From assembly GCA_035516965.1 (NCBI GenBank), contig DATIZR010000021.1:1-64000 (forward strand): a stretch of 64,000 nucleotides of DNA. Reading direction: 5' to 3'. Source of the stretch: Nitrospirota bacterium (GTDB lineage Bacteria; Nitrospirota; UBA9217). This document shows, one piece after another, positions 1-6,612 of the stretch; within the stretch, counting starts at the first letter, position 1, and each line of letters starts with the position of its first letter. A program made the translations under genes and the position numbers. A model generated the notes under the pieces. The model saw only the letters and a list, made by a program, of their open reading frames with translations. It did no database searches and was not told the origin of the DNA.

Positions 1-67
1 GCACCCCGGCATCTGCTTCTTTGAGGATCGCGATGATCTGTGTTTCGGTGAATCTCGAGCTTTTCAT
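1..67 (-). CDS. IS3-family transposase OrfA, N-terminus only (runs off the window)
   Basis: Reading leftward from the ATG at 67 the protein begins MKSSRFTETQIIAILKEADA, the usual opening of the OrfA helix-turn-helix protein of IS3-family elements, which binds the element's ends and is made as a frameshift fusion with the DDE OrfB. A good ribosome site (CAGGAGG) lies 7 nt upstream of the ATG. Only 22 codons are inside the window, so completeness cannot be judged. The IS end should lie between about 68 and 190, but I could not delimit its inverted repeat. Confidence 0.85.
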   Translation of the reverse strand, partial: MKSSRFTETQIIAILKEADAGV

Positions 68-183
68 GAGAACCTCCTGGCGTCCATATAATGCCAGAAA
101 GCTCTACTTTTAGCATGTCTCTTTTTTAGGGAAGCTTACGATAGGGGTTGGATACCCTGGGAGCACAAAAAGGGGAGCAGGCC

Positions 184-219
184 AAAGAAAAGGGGCTACA
201 GCAATTGCTGTAACCCCTT
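184..219 (-). terminator. Rho-independent terminator downstream of the tRNA fragment
   Basis: A near-perfect inverted repeat (192-217, GGGG...CCCC stem continuing through CTACAG/CTGTAA) is followed on the minus strand by CCCCTTTTCTTT. It stands where a tRNA terminator would, just beyond the CCA end of the tRNA-fMet fragment, so it was probably carried along with it. Confidence 0.7.
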
Positions 220-227
220 GAGTTGAT

Positions 228-273
228 TGGTAGCGGGGGCCGGATTTGAACCGACGACCTTCGGGTTATGAGC
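228..273 (-). other. 3' fragment of a tRNA-fMet gene (integration-site scar)
   Basis: On the minus strand these 46 nt read from the anticodon region (GCTCATAACCC, anticodon CAT) through the T-arm (GGTTCAAATCC) to the acceptor 3' end with encoded CCA, matching the 3' half of initiator tRNA-Met. Upstream of GCTCATAAC the sequence (ATGGCTTTATGCCG) no longer resembles the D-arm or 5' acceptor strand, so it is not a functional tRNA. Such truncated 3' halves are typical att sites left by tyrosine-recombinase elements that target tRNA genes. No integrase is visible nearby. Confidence 0.8.
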
Positions 274-804
274 GGCATAAAGCCATTTTTTAGAGACCGT
301 TGATAAAAGCTTGGTTTCCCGTTTTGCTTTCATAATCGAGGCTTTATCAGCTGCATATTGTATGTGTCTATTGCGTCTATCTTGCCCCTTAGGATATTTT
401 TTATCACATTTTTATCACACGAAAAAAGGCCGTGACCTTCGAGTTTTCAACACGAAGGTCGCATTTAATCAAGCGGAAAGCACCGACACCTGTCCTGTCT
501 TAGGCAGGGTAAACGGGTCTTCTCCCTGCCGCTTAGACTGCGATAGTAATTATCATTAAATAGGTTTTCTGGAGAGGGTAAGATTCGATATGTAATGGAA
601 CACTAGCACGCTCAAGCCGCTGTGGCAGAGTCGACGAGATGCCGGGGTGAGCTGAAAAGCGCGAATAGGGTCATCGGGATGAGAATGGTGTAAAGGCCCG
701 TGACGACCGGGGTATACCCGAGATTTTTATGTAAACGATCACATCGGGAATGGCGAGAGCAGCCGGATCGCCGCTTATCCGCCTGATCAAACATCGGATC
801 GACG
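274..804. other. Region without a supportable gene
   Basis: The open frames here (82 aa at 311-559 plus strand, 60 aa at 612-794 minus strand) have no recognisable family and no good ribosome site. The 60-aa minus-strand frame ends in a hydrophobic stretch (about GLYTILIPMTLFALF) that could be the tail of a decayed membrane protein. The stretch also contains one copy of a dispersed repeat (see 420-502). Confidence 0.5.
420..502 (+). repeat. Dispersed repeat, copy 1
   Basis: About 80 bp that align with 2800-2880 at roughly 75% identity by eye. Shared blocks are AAAAAAGGC, GACCTT/AACCTT, TTTTCAACAC/TTTTAACACAA, GTCGCA.TTAATCA and AAAGCACCGAC.C followed by CCTGTCTTA. Neither copy lies in a convincing gene. 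A third, weaker match may lie on the minus strand near 27700-27790. Confidence 0.5.
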
Positions 805-1048
805 CTAATGCTTCGTCATTCGGAAATCGGAAACTTTGCTGATGTCGCCCGAGACGGCTTCATTTCTTGGTACTTTCTTGTACGTCCTGCAGTCAGGATA
901 TCTCGAGCACCTGAAACGCATAGTATTTTCGTCATACATAATTGTATAGATACATGATGCTACCGCAGGCATCGCATAATGGTCTCTTCTGGACTCTCGT
1001 ACGATAACAATCGGTAAACTGCACACCACACATCAAGCAGAGATAGCG
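805..1048 (-). pseudogene. Frameshifted remnant of a double zinc-ribbon protein
   Basis: From 1048 leftward one frame reads RYLCLMCGVQFTD, then KRPLCDACGSIMYLY and stops. A second frame continues with MRFRCSRYPDCRTYKKV. The intact gene at 4051-4326 has the same segments in the same order (RFLCLMCGMQFTD, ERPLCPECGSPMHLY, IRFRCSRYPVCKTY). This is therefore a diverged paralogue broken by at least one frameshift, with its first zinc ribbon lost. The ORF that can be opened here starts in the wrong frame and is not a true gene. Confidence 0.8.
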
Positions 1049-1057
1049 TGGAGATGA

Positions 1058-1097
1058 TGTAATCAAAATGTAACAATGCTGTCATACCCGTGTAACG
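1058..1097 (+). promoter_or_regulatory. Candidate Pho box: four 11-bp repeats
   Basis: TGTAAT (1058), TGTAAC (1069), TGTCAT (1080) and TGTAAC (1091) recur exactly every 11 bp. A PhoB operator is a direct repeat of a 7-bp unit (CTGTCAT-like) with 4-bp spacers, that is an 11-bp period, and four consecutive units make a strong case. It precedes the small gene at 1200 by about 100 bp. Binding is inferred from pattern alone. Confidence 0.65.
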
Positions 1098-1199
1098 GGT
1101 CATCTGTATCATTCTCAGAAGTTAACGGTCAGGATTTACGTGCCTTTAGATGAAAAATAGCGGAGACTTACCAATTGGTTCAGTCATATTGACGTTCAT

Positions 1200-1484
1200 A
1201 TGAACAATATTATTATAAAGATAAAAAATGGGTTTGTCGCGGATGTTTATTGCACTGCATCTGCCAATGTGATCGTTGTCGATTGCGATACCATCAAGGA
1301 CGGAGAAACGTTTGAGGAACGCATGTTAAAAGCGGTCATCATGATGATCGAGCAGCATGTCGTACCCGAGGAAATCGGTAGTCTGGTGCGGTCGCTGGTG
1401 CTTGAGCGAGGAAAATTGGCAGATGGGATTCATGAGGAGTGTGCTGCTCCGGCTCAGACTGCGGAGAGAGTTTTCGAATCCTAA
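1200..1484 (+). CDS. Small conserved-type hypothetical protein, probably Pho-regulated
   Basis: 94 aa, beginning MNNIIIKIKNGFVADVYC. The N-terminal half (residues 1-35) has alternating hydrophobic beta-type segments with the VIVVDCDTIKDGE pattern seen in many small uncharacterised proteins. The C-terminal half is helical and ends in a low-complexity tail. No catalytic motif or signal peptide is visible. The ribosome site is poor (GACGTTCAT before ATG), which lowers confidence in the start. The four-unit Pho-box array lies about 100 bp upstream in the right orientation, suggesting induction under phosphate limitation. Function unknown. Confidence 0.55.
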   Translation: MNNIIIKIKNGFVADVYCTASANVIVVDCDTIKDGETFEERMLKAVIMMIEQHVVPEEIGSLVRSLVLERGKLADGIHEECAAPAQTAERVFES

Positions 1485-1644
1485 GACGTCGAGCCCCGCT
1501 TCGATCTGGGGTTATGGGATCGCATTCCGCTCCTATGTGCTTTATTATGATGACTTGTCTTTTGCGGGATCTGAACTGCATAAATAAATAGGATTCATGA
1601 AATCAAGATTGCATTATTCTTATTTCAATTGAGAGGTGCATCGA

Positions 1645-1743
1645 ATGAAAATTAGCGTCCTGAAAGTAATTCAATATGTTCTGACGACTGCAGGACTTCT
1701 AATCGCCCTTCTCTTTACCATTCTTATTATTCGTACCATGTGA
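1645..1743 (+). CDS. 32-aa single-pass membrane miniprotein
   Basis: A short frame starting MKISVLKVIQYVLTTAG and continuing with one hydrophobic helix (about residues 12-29) before RTM and a stop. A reasonable ribosome site (GAGAGGTG) lies 6 nt before the ATG. It resembles the many small stress-type membrane proteins in basic N-terminus plus one helix architecture, but no family was recognised. It could be the second gene of a unit starting at 1200, since only 160 bp separate them and both may be driven from the Pho-box array. Confidence 0.45.
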   Translation: MKISVLKVIQYVLTTAGLLIALLFTILIIRTM

Positions 1744-1986
1744 AAACAGCAAGAAATGCCATCAACCGTAAAATGATTTGCAGCTCGCCTGGTTGATTAC
1801 GTCTCTCCAAGCCTGTCTGCAGCTTGGTCAACTACTAAATAACTTTTAGTTTATAAAAAGAGCCTTTGATATATCTTTATCAAGTTGATCCTTTCGCAAC
1901 AGCATGTCTATGTTAAGATCGGCTCAGCATTGTACCAGCGTTAAACAAGTACGTGATTTGACCCACCATACAGAAGGAGTTACCGT
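1744..1986. other. Intergenic stretch, nothing recognised
   Basis: About 240 bp without a gene; it contains an AT-rich part (1830-1880) that could hold the promoter of the 1987 gene. No repeat, hairpin with T-run or operator array was seen. Confidence 0.4.
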
Positions 1987-2172
1987 TTGCTAAAACGTAT
2001 GACAAGCCTGTTGGCTATTATAATTGACATGCTAAAGAGCCTTGCATTGCTGGAGTATCCGGATGATATCCTTGAATTGATCGAAGAAACCAAGGACGGA
2101 ATTAATTCCTCTGATAATGTTACAGTATGGGCACGAGCAACACAAAATCATTTCTCCAGCAAAAAAGCATGA
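1987..2172 (+). CDS. Hypothetical 61-aa protein
   Basis: Starts at a TTG (1987) that is well placed behind AGGAG at 1975-1979. The sequence opens with a hydrophobic helix (MTSLLAIIIDMLKSLALL) and continues with an acidic helix (DDILELIEETKDG). No family recognised. Its 3' end overlaps the 3' end of the convergent methyltransferase by 25 bp. Confidence 0.45.
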   Translation: MLKRMTSLLAIIIDMLKSLALLEYPDDILELIEETKDGINSSDNVTVWARATQNHFSSKKA

Positions 2173-2762
2173 TATATCAGGTCGTCTTTCAACGTGATGA
2201 CCCGCGCATCCTTGATTTTAAAGACCGACCCTAATATTCTCTGATAATCCTCAAACATATAGAATGCAAAGAATCTTTCTTCGTCATTATAGTCGGTCCA
2301 TCTGAGTTTTCCCTCATAATCCCTGTCCCCATAGACCCCCAGGTAAAACAGACCTCCCGTCCGCAAGATCCTACGTGCGCCATAGAGTACCTTTGGCAGG
2401 TCTTTTTTAGGAACATGCAGAAAGCAATTTATCGAGTAAATGCCATCAAAATAAGCATCCTCGAATTTCATCTCATAAACGTCCATAGTTATGGCATGGA
2501 CGTCCTTTTCTATGCAACAGCTCACATGCTCCTCTGAAAGGTCAATCGCAGTCACATCAAGACTATTCTCCTTAAAGAAGAGACTATCCTGGCCGGTGCC
2601 GGCTCCGATTTCCAAAATTCTCCCTGAATTGTTCCGGATAAAGGCGTCAAGAGCATACTGCCGTTCACGGATTTTCCATGAAGGACGGTCAGCATTATCT
2701 CTCGTCCGGGCATAGCGGTCGTAAATGTCCCTGAGTTCATTTTTTATTATTTCACTCATCAA
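2148..2762 (-). CDS. Class I SAM-dependent methyltransferase
   Basis: 204 aa with a Rossmann methyltransferase core. Motif I is EIGAGTG at residues 51-57, the acidic end of strand beta2 that contacts the SAM ribose is the TAIDLS segment near 73, and a motif-II-like aromatic stretch (FDGIYSINCFLHVP) follows. The N-terminal 45 residues form a helical cap (YDRYARTRDNADRP) common in UbiE/small-molecule methyltransferases of the Methyltransf_11/25 type. The substrate cannot be told. It is a monocistronic gene convergent with the small gene at 1987. Confidence 0.85.
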   Translation of the reverse strand: MMSEIIKNELRDIYDRYARTRDNADRPSWKIRERQYALDAFIRNNSGRILEIGAGTGQDSLFFKENSLDVTAIDLSEEHVSCCIEKDVHAITMDVYEMKFEDAYFDGIYSINCFLHVPKKDLPKVLYGARRILRTGGLFYLGVYGDRDYEGKLRWTDYNDEERFFAFYMFEDYQRILGSVFKIKDARVITLKDDLIYHAFLLEK

Positions 2763-2799
2763 AGTATCTCACCAAGATTATGCAGCAGGTTGCTACACA

Positions 2800-2880
2800 C
2801 AAAAAAGGCAGAACCTTTGCACTTTTAACACAATAGTCGCAGTTAATCAGACGAAAAGCACCGACCCATGGCCTGTCTTA
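2800..2880 (+). repeat. Dispersed repeat, copy 2
   Basis: Aligns with 420-502 (shared blocks listed there). It lies in the 170-bp gap between the methyltransferase start and the metallophosphoesterase stop and is not part of a recognised gene. Confidence 0.5.
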
Positions 2881-2933
2881 CGAGAATAAAAAAACGGCTT
2901 GACGACGATCTTTTCGAAGATGAGCAGACGCGC

Positions 2934-3650
2934 CTATTCCCCTTTTTTAAGCCTTTCCGCATAGTACGGAGGCAACCCGCTCGTAATGATCGCTGTGGAG
3001 ATTTTTTGAACATCGTATTTGACTCTGATGAAGTCGGCTGTTACTGTCCCGGATGTTATTTTTATAACAGCAATACATGCTCTTGGGTCATGGTCCTTCG
3101 GCTTTCCTACACTTCCTGCGTTTATAAATGTTTTACCGCTGACACGTCTTGTGTAGGGTTTATGCGTATGCCCATAGACCAGGATGTCGGCATCGGCCTT
3201 GTCGGCCATTTCCTGAAAGAATTTCCCTGGCCGGTCTTCATACCAGTAGAGATTGTTCTTGTGTGGTGTGGCATGGAAGAGCTTCATTCTTTTCCCGTTA
3301 CTTGTGAGCGATAGTTCCGTCGGTAATTTTTTCATATACTCTTTACTGTCGTGTGAAGTATGCTTTTTTGTCCACTCAAAGGACATCTGCGCCATTTCTG
3401 CCTGTAAAGGGTCTTCATATTTGCACCCGCAGTGTTCGCGGTCATTCGCCACCGCCTCGTCATAATTACCCTGAACGCCTTCGATATTGTGTTCTACAAG
3501 AAAGTCCACGACCTCGTTCACGAACGGAGCATATCCTCCCAGGTCCCCAAGATGGTATATGGCATCAGCTTTGATAAGTCGTGCCTCGTGGTAGGCAGCC
3601 TTGACGGCCTCGATATTTCCATGGATATCACCGAATACTGCTATCAGCAT
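2934..3650 (-). CDS. Calcineurin-like metallophosphoesterase (YfcE/MJ0936-type)
   Basis: 238 aa with all metal-binding motifs of a cytoplasmic binuclear phosphodiesterase/phosphatase: GDIHGN (7-12), GDLGGY (35-40), GNYD (61-64), HATPH (126-130) and GHTHKP (160-165). There is no signal peptide, so it should act in the cytoplasm. Start chosen at the ATG 3650 behind GCAGGAG. A three-unit 11-bp repeat resembling a Pho box (3738-3766) sits about 90 bp upstream on the same strand, suggesting that the gene belongs to the phosphate-starvation response. The exact substrate (cyclic nucleotide, phosphoprotein or nucleotide) cannot be inferred. Confidence 0.9.
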   Translation of the reverse strand: MLIAVFGDIHGNIEAVKAAYHEARLIKADAIYHLGDLGGYAPFVNEVVDFLVEHNIEGVQGNYDEAVANDREHCGCKYEDPLQAEMAQMSFEWTKKHTSHDSKEYMKKLPTELSLTSNGKRMKLFHATPHKNNLYWYEDRPGKFFQEMADKADADILVYGHTHKPYTRRVSGKTFINAGSVGKPKDHDPRACIAVIKITSGTVTADFIRVKYDVQKISTAIITSGLPPYYAERLKKGE

Positions 3651-3737
3651 CTCATATCTCCTGCAACCGGTACTTGTTTCGATTTCTGATCTATGTAAAT
3701 TCTTCGATATCTTTCGCTAAAACTATATATCTGTTAT

Positions 3738-3766
3738 GTTACAAATTTATTACAAAATATTAACAG
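3738..3766 (-). promoter_or_regulatory. Candidate Pho box upstream of the metallophosphoesterase
   Basis: On the minus strand TGTTAA (3765), TGTAAT (3754) and TGTAAC (3743) recur every 11 bp in an AT-rich context, ending about 90 bp before the start of the metallophosphoesterase. Same unit and period as the arrays at 1058 and 3862. Confidence 0.6.
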
Positions 3767-3861
3767 AGAAGTCGAATGGCAGACGGCGATCTCAAGAAAA
3801 TGCATCTCTTTGCAACTACCATGATAATCGCATCGTTTCGCCATTCGAGACTACCTGGATT

Positions 3862-3893
3862 CTGTAATATTACTGTAACAATTAAAATGTAAC
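3862..3893 (+). promoter_or_regulatory. Candidate Pho box upstream of the zinc-ribbon/response-regulator pair
   Basis: CTGTAATATTACTGTAAC (3862-3879) differs from the enteric Pho-box consensus mainly by A for C within each CTGTCA unit; the units are 11 bp apart. A further TGTAAC at 3888 is out of phase. It faces the gene at 4051 and, 49 bp further, the PhoB-like regulator, so the regulator may control itself. Confidence 0.6.
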
Positions 3894-4050
3894 ATTATGT
3901 CTAACAGCCAAGGCACGGGGTACTTCGGGGTGAGCATTGAAACGGGAACCTATTATCAGATAGTTCAAGGCCACGACAATACGGGCACACATCGCAGAAG
4001 AGCCTTTCAATTGTAATATTTATCATCTTCCCGTTGTTGTAAGGATGGTT

Positions 4051-4326
4051 ATGTCTAAAGATACTTTCGAACCAGTATGCTGCCCAAGGTGCTCATCGGT
4101 TGCGTTAAACAGAGATGGAAAGGCACGAACAGGGAAACAGCGCTTTCTCTGTTTAATGTGCGGGATGCAGTTTACCGATTCACAGCGATCCAAGGTCAGC
4201 GAAAGACCGTTGTGTCCGGAGTGCGGCAGCCCCATGCATCTGTATAGGCGCGAGCCCGCGGGCATACGTTTCAGGTGTTCACGGTATCCGGTCTGCAAGA
4301 CTTACAGAATGATCCTGCACGTATGA
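4051..4326 (+). CDS. Double zinc-ribbon protein
   Basis: 91 aa with two C4 zinc ribbons. The first (CCPRCSS...FLCLMCGMQF, residues about 8-40) resembles the InsA/transposase-type ribbon. The second (CPECGSPM...RCSRYPVCKTY, about 55-87) resembles the zf-C4 ribbon of topoisomerase I. The protein has nothing else, so it is probably a small nucleic-acid-binding or regulatory protein. The ATG at 4051 fits AAGGATG better than the ATG at 4045. It lies 49 bp before the response regulator in the same direction and behind a candidate Pho box. A broken paralogue lies at 805-1048. Confidence 0.75.
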   Translation: MSKDTFEPVCCPRCSSVALNRDGKARTGKQRFLCLMCGMQFTDSQRSKVSERPLCPECGSPMHLYRREPAGIRFRCSRYPVCKTYRMILHV

Positions 4327-4375
4327 TGGAAGGGCACCTGCTGAAGGACATTCATGTTAAGGTCACTTTATACGA

Positions 4376-5086
4376 ATGATGAAGCCTACTAACATACAAA
4401 CAAGAATACTCATCGTTGATGATGAACACGATCTTGTCGAACTGGTCACGTATAATCTGACCAAGGCGGGATTTAAGATCTCTTCAGCTTTCAGCGGTCT
4501 GGAGGCTCTCGATAAAATCAATAGAACTGCCTTCAATCTCATCATTCTCGATCTAATGCTTCCTGACCTTCAGGGGACCGAACTCTGCCGGATCATCAGA
4601 AATAACCCGAAAACGGCGGCCATCCCCATAATCATGCTGACGGCCATGAGTGATGTCGCTGACAGGATACGGGGCATTGAAACCGGCGCCGATGATTACT
4701 TGACCAAGCCCTTCATACCTCGAGAACTGATCGCTCGCGTAAATGCCGTCCTCCGAAGAACGGGCGGTAGAACATCTCACGAAGCCGTCGTCAGGATTGG
4801 CAGCCTGTATATCAACAAGGATCAACACCTTGCGAGCAAGGAAAATATCCAACTGACCCTGAGCGCCACAGAATTCAAACTTCTTCTCTATCTTGTGGAA
4901 CGAAAAGGAAGAGTGCTGAGCCGCGAGCAGTTACTGGAAGCCATATGGGGAAATAACACGGTTGTGGAGCCGAGGACCGTCGATGTGCATATACGGCGAT
5001 TGAGAATGCAAATCGAGGAAGACGCGTCCCAACCCGAATATATAAAGACACGGCGGGGAGCCGGATATTACGTAGATGGTGAATGA
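4376..5086 (+). CDS. OmpR/PhoB-family response regulator (orphan)
   Basis: 236 aa. Receiver domain: acidic pair DD at 15-16, phospho-acceptor Asp59 (LDLMLPD), switch Thr89 (MLTA) and Lys111 (TKPF). The DDRVRG-like DRIRGIETGADDYLTKP stretch is especially close to PhoB. The winged-helix DNA-binding domain covers about residues 135-236 (ATEFKLLLYL, SREQLLEAIWG, RTVDVHIRRLR, TRRGAGYY). No histidine kinase is encoded nearby, so its partner must lie elsewhere. Pho-box-like repeats around it and the phosphatase cluster downstream fit a PhoB role, but this is inference; the fold alone does not prove it. Confidence 0.88.
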   Translation: MMKPTNIQTRILIVDDEHDLVELVTYNLTKAGFKISSAFSGLEALDKINRTAFNLIILDLMLPDLQGTELCRIIRNNPKTAAIPIIMLTAMSDVADRIRGIETGADDYLTKPFIPRELIARVNAVLRRTGGRTSHEAVVRIGSLYINKDQHLASKENIQLTLSATEFKLLLYLVERKGRVLSREQLLEAIWGNNTVVEPRTVDVHIRRLRMQIEEDASQPEYIKTRRGAGYYVDGE

Positions 5087-5114
5087 TATTGGAGGCTCTT
5101 TTTTCTCGATTGCT

Positions 5115-6434
5115 TTAACACTTCTTCTGCACATTCGTTCCCCATCCGTGCAAAAAGCCCGTTCCAAGGTGCTCGGTAATATCGCGGTAGCAGAGATCAA
5201 GCTCGCGTTGCAGTTGCGGATTATGAGCGTTCTTTATTTCCTGGAGGAGAAGAACTACTTTGGGGCTGATTTTCCCTCGATGCTTTTTCATGCAATAAGT
5301 AGGGAGGTAAGAAATCGAATGCAGATCGAACATGCCGTCATTCCAGGAGAAGTCAAGATTGAAGATGCAGGATTGAAGACATTCCCGGGTATACATGGCA
5401 GACACAAAATTGCCGAGTGAATAGACAATCACCGCCTTTCTGGCCCCTGGCCTTTCACGGTCCTCAATGTTGTCAAAACCGAACGGTCTGTCTGCATTTA
5501 CATCGATCAGCTCAAAGGGATGAAGAACATGGGGGTGATGCCCCATAATAACGTCCACGCCGAGAGCTATCAGGTCCCTGGCAACATTCATCATAGGGTA
5601 GGTCGGGAACATCTCAAATTCGTAGCCCCAGTGCAGGGAACAAATGACCAGATCGACATTATCTTCACGCGCTCTGCGCATATGTTCCTTTACCCGGGAA
5701 TAATCGATCGGTTTTAATGGATCGGAGATTTCCAGGATGTTAAGAGAAGCTGCATGCCATGCATCAGATTTTTTTACATTGTTCAGACCCCAGGTATAGG
5801 CCAGTAACGCGATACGGCATCCCCTCTTCCGGATAACGACGTATTCCCGTCCCCGGCCGTAGGCGCCTGCACCGGCGTGTAGAATATTCCTTGCATCAAG
5901 TTCAGAGATTGTATTCAACAAGCCGTTGACGCCTTTATCGAGACAATGGTTGTTGATAATTGATACAGCCGTGAAGCATTGAGCAAGCTGATCAAGCATT
6001 GCCGGCGGGCTGTTGAATGTAAACAAGTCCGGCAGATCTTCGATGACCCGGTGATCGGCCGAGACCGGGGTTTCCAGGTTCCCGAGCACGACATCTCGAC
6101 CTTGTAAAAAGGACACGACCTCTTCTGATAAATATTCTTTCCAGCCTTTTCTCATCCACATAATATCGCCCACCATACTGACCTGCAAATCACCTTTGCG
6201 TGCATGCTTTCCCCTATGAAGACCGTCATCGCTGCTTCCGAATAAATCAATGTTCTTGAGTGTAAAATGTCTGAGGAGGTATTGATTGACAGAGTATTTC
6301 TTTCTTCTATACTTTCGTAGGTAATGGATGGCGGATCTGAGATCGTAGAGAGGAAACCGGCTTATTTCGTATCTCACCCGTTCATAGGAGCGCTCAAACA
6401 CTTCCTGCGACATCTGCTCATTGCAGTCAATCAT
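5115..6434 (-). CDS. CapA-family (PGA_cap) metallophosphatase-like protein
   Basis: 439 aa. From about residue 85 it carries the PGA_cap fold: MVGDIMW, GNLETPV, NNHCLDKG, SLHWGYEF and the metal-binding GHHPHVLHPFE. Members take part in poly-gamma-glutamate capsule synthesis or act as surface-polymer-modifying calcineurin-like enzymes. The N-terminal 80 residues are charged and lack a signal peptide or membrane helix, unlike capsule CapA proteins, so a cytoplasmic role is likely. Start at the ATG behind GGGAGG. The gene ends tail to tail with the response regulator, 28 bp apart. No capB or capC is near. Confidence 0.85.
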   Translation of the reverse strand: MIDCNEQMSQEVFERSYERVRYEISRFPLYDLRSAIHYLRKYRRKKYSVNQYLLRHFTLKNIDLFGSSDDGLHRGKHARKGDLQVSMVGDIMWMRKGWKEYLSEEVVSFLQGRDVVLGNLETPVSADHRVIEDLPDLFTFNSPPAMLDQLAQCFTAVSIINNHCLDKGVNGLLNTISELDARNILHAGAGAYGRGREYVVIRKRGCRIALLAYTWGLNNVKKSDAWHAASLNILEISDPLKPIDYSRVKEHMRRAREDNVDLVICSLHWGYEFEMFPTYPMMNVARDLIALGVDVIMGHHPHVLHPFELIDVNADRPFGFDNIEDRERPGARKAVIVYSLGNFVSAMYTRECLQSCIFNLDFSWNDGMFDLHSISYLPTYCMKKHRGKISPKVVLLLQEIKNAHNPQLQRELDLCYRDITEHLGTGFLHGWGTNVQKKC

Positions 6435-6612
6435 TCCGCCTCCCTGCCTCGGTTGGTCTTTGACAAACAGTTTTGAGGGCGAGATCGCACCTTCAGTATA
6501 GCGGCGATGATACCAGAAAGGCGTTACAGGAGTATGAATAGCTGCGTCTGCGGAATAAATAAAATCATTACTTCCCTATTATCAAACTTCAACAGCCAGG
6601 AAGGCCGTCAAT

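Noticed and set aside
311-559. 82-aa plus-strand open frame next to the tRNA fragment
   Set aside because: No ribosome site, no family and composition without coding character; it covers part of the dispersed repeat.
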